Part shown: positions 4,604 to 5,099 of the stretch, piece after piece
How the letters are laid out: each line of letters opens with the position of its first letter
How positions within the stretch are numbered: position 1 is the first letter of the stretch
DNA from: Phycisphaerales bacterium
Lineage (GTDB): Bacteria > Planctomycetota > Phycisphaerae > Phycisphaerales > UBA1924
Direction: 5' to 3'
Assembly: GCA_016764015.1 (NCBI GenBank)
Contig: JAESSR010000336.1
Coordinates: 1 to 5,099 of the forward strand
Length of the DNA stretch: 5,099 bases
Translations under genes and position numbers: made by a program
The notes under the pieces: model-generated
Told to the model about the DNA's origin: nothing
The model's input: only the letters and a program-made list of their open reading frames with translations
The model's database searches: none

Positions 4604-5099
4604 CTACCCCACCCGCTGCATCACCTCAATCACTTTCGAATGATCCCGCTCGGCGTAGATCGCGTCGGTGATCTGGGCGCTCGCGTGGCCAAGGGCGAGT
4701 TGGGCGGCTTCGAGACCGAAGGCCTTGCGGATGTCCGTCGCGGCGTTGTGTCGAAGCTGATGCGGGTGCCAGCGGAATGGGGCTCGCCAATCCTTGAGCT
4801 GTTCCTTCTGCTTCTTGTTCAGCCGGGCATTCCATTGGGCGATCGTTTCATCGTCCCGCTTGCACAACGGCGGCGGTGGGGGAGACGCACGGTCGCACGC
4901 CCGTTGGATCGCGGAATAGTAACTCGGCGTGGTGTACCGATCGCCCGCTTGTTTTTCAGGATTGGGAATGCGGTTTGTACCGGTGCGGTTGCCGTAGGAG
5001 AGCGGAGTCTTGCGTTTGGCGGTGAGGGCTGCCCGTCGTTCCGACTCGGCTTCGGATGGGCTGAAGAGGTACGCATCGTCCGGGCGATCGGCAAAGAAC
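4604..5099 (-). CDS. Tyrosine recombinase (site-specific integrase), C-terminal 164 residues, 5' end outside window
   Basis: The frame is open from the right edge to a TAG at 4606-4604, giving 164 visible residues. Catalytic landmarks (numbered from the first full visible codon): box II HPHQLRH at 111-117 (His113, Arg116), box III LGH at 136-138 (His138), and the nucleophile Tyr148 in IYAERD. Ten residues separate His138 and Tyr148, one more than in XerD. The first catalytic Arg and the DNA-binding core domain lie outside the window. The segment LFSPSEAESERRAALTAKRK (11-30), then GDRYTTPSYYSAIQRACDR (52-70), is an insert I associate with planctomycete integrases. A short internal frame beginning at a TTG (4867) is only part of this gene. 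It lies just 17 bases upstream of the DUF488 operon's GTG, in the same direction, so read-through could express the operon. The gene appears intact in the visible part. Confidence 0.9.
   Translation of the reverse strand, partial: FFADRPDDAYLFSPSEAESERRAALTAKRKTPLSYGNRTGTNRIPNPEKQAGDRYTTPSYYSAIQRACDRASPPPPPLCKRDDETIAQWNARLNKKQKEQLKDWRAPFRWHPHQLRHNAATDIRKAFGLEAAQLALGHASAQITDAIYAERDHSKVIEVMQRVG

Noticed and set aside
4819..5094. A minus-strand 91-codon frame rich in Arg, Pro and Thr
   Set aside because: It is out of frame with the recombinase, which continues openly to the window edge with family-typical sequence.

Overview
The window carries six genes, all on the minus strand, read from the right-hand end towards the left. 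A planctomycete (Planctomycetota) is the likeliest host. The main reason is the partial tyrosine recombinase at the right edge: its 'LFSPSEAE...RKTP...GDRYTTPSYY' stretch and 'RWHPHQLRH...GLEAAQLALGH...YAERD' core match, from memory, the integrases that are abundant in planctomycete genomes. This rests on recall of the family and not on a search. The setting looks like an accessory or defence island: a recombinase beside a compact operon of rarely characterised genes, followed by a type IV (AbiE-like) toxin-antitoxin locus.

Right to left: (1) 4604-5099, the C-terminal part of a tyrosine recombinase whose 5' end lies outside the window. (2) 2553-4586, a tight three-gene operon: a DUF488 protein, a second diverged DUF488 protein, and a protein that resembles the dual OB-fold ('DuOB') family and ends in a very acidic tail. 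The second and third genes overlap in an ATGA. The first and second once met in a TAGTG, but the first gene now has an apparent one-base deletion near 4074-4076 that scrambles its last residues. (3) 2337-2552, a 216-base gap holding a perfect 8-bp inverted repeat. (4) 1611-2336, an unrecognised 241-residue protein with a C-terminal winged-helix-like region. (5) 1440-1610, a 171-base gap with a clear sigma70-type promoter buried in an array of TTTCCA/TGGAAA repeats. (6) 276-1439, an AbiEi-like antitoxin/repressor with a central winged helix. (7) 1-276, the N-terminal 92 residues of an AbiEii-type nucleotidyltransferase toxin, cut by the window edge and coupled to the antitoxin gene by a TGATG overlap behind a perfect AGGAGG.

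How they may work together: the antitoxin is expected to bind the TTTCCA inverted repeats and repress its own operon, as AbiEi proteins do, while also neutralising the nucleotidyltransferase. The DUF488-DUF488-DuOB operon reads as one functional unit. DUF488 proteins keep a conserved DVR motif and a Cys...CHR motif but have no settled biochemical role, and the OB folds of the third protein suggest nucleic-acid or nucleotide binding. A role in genome defence is an inference from gene content and from the adjacent recombinase.
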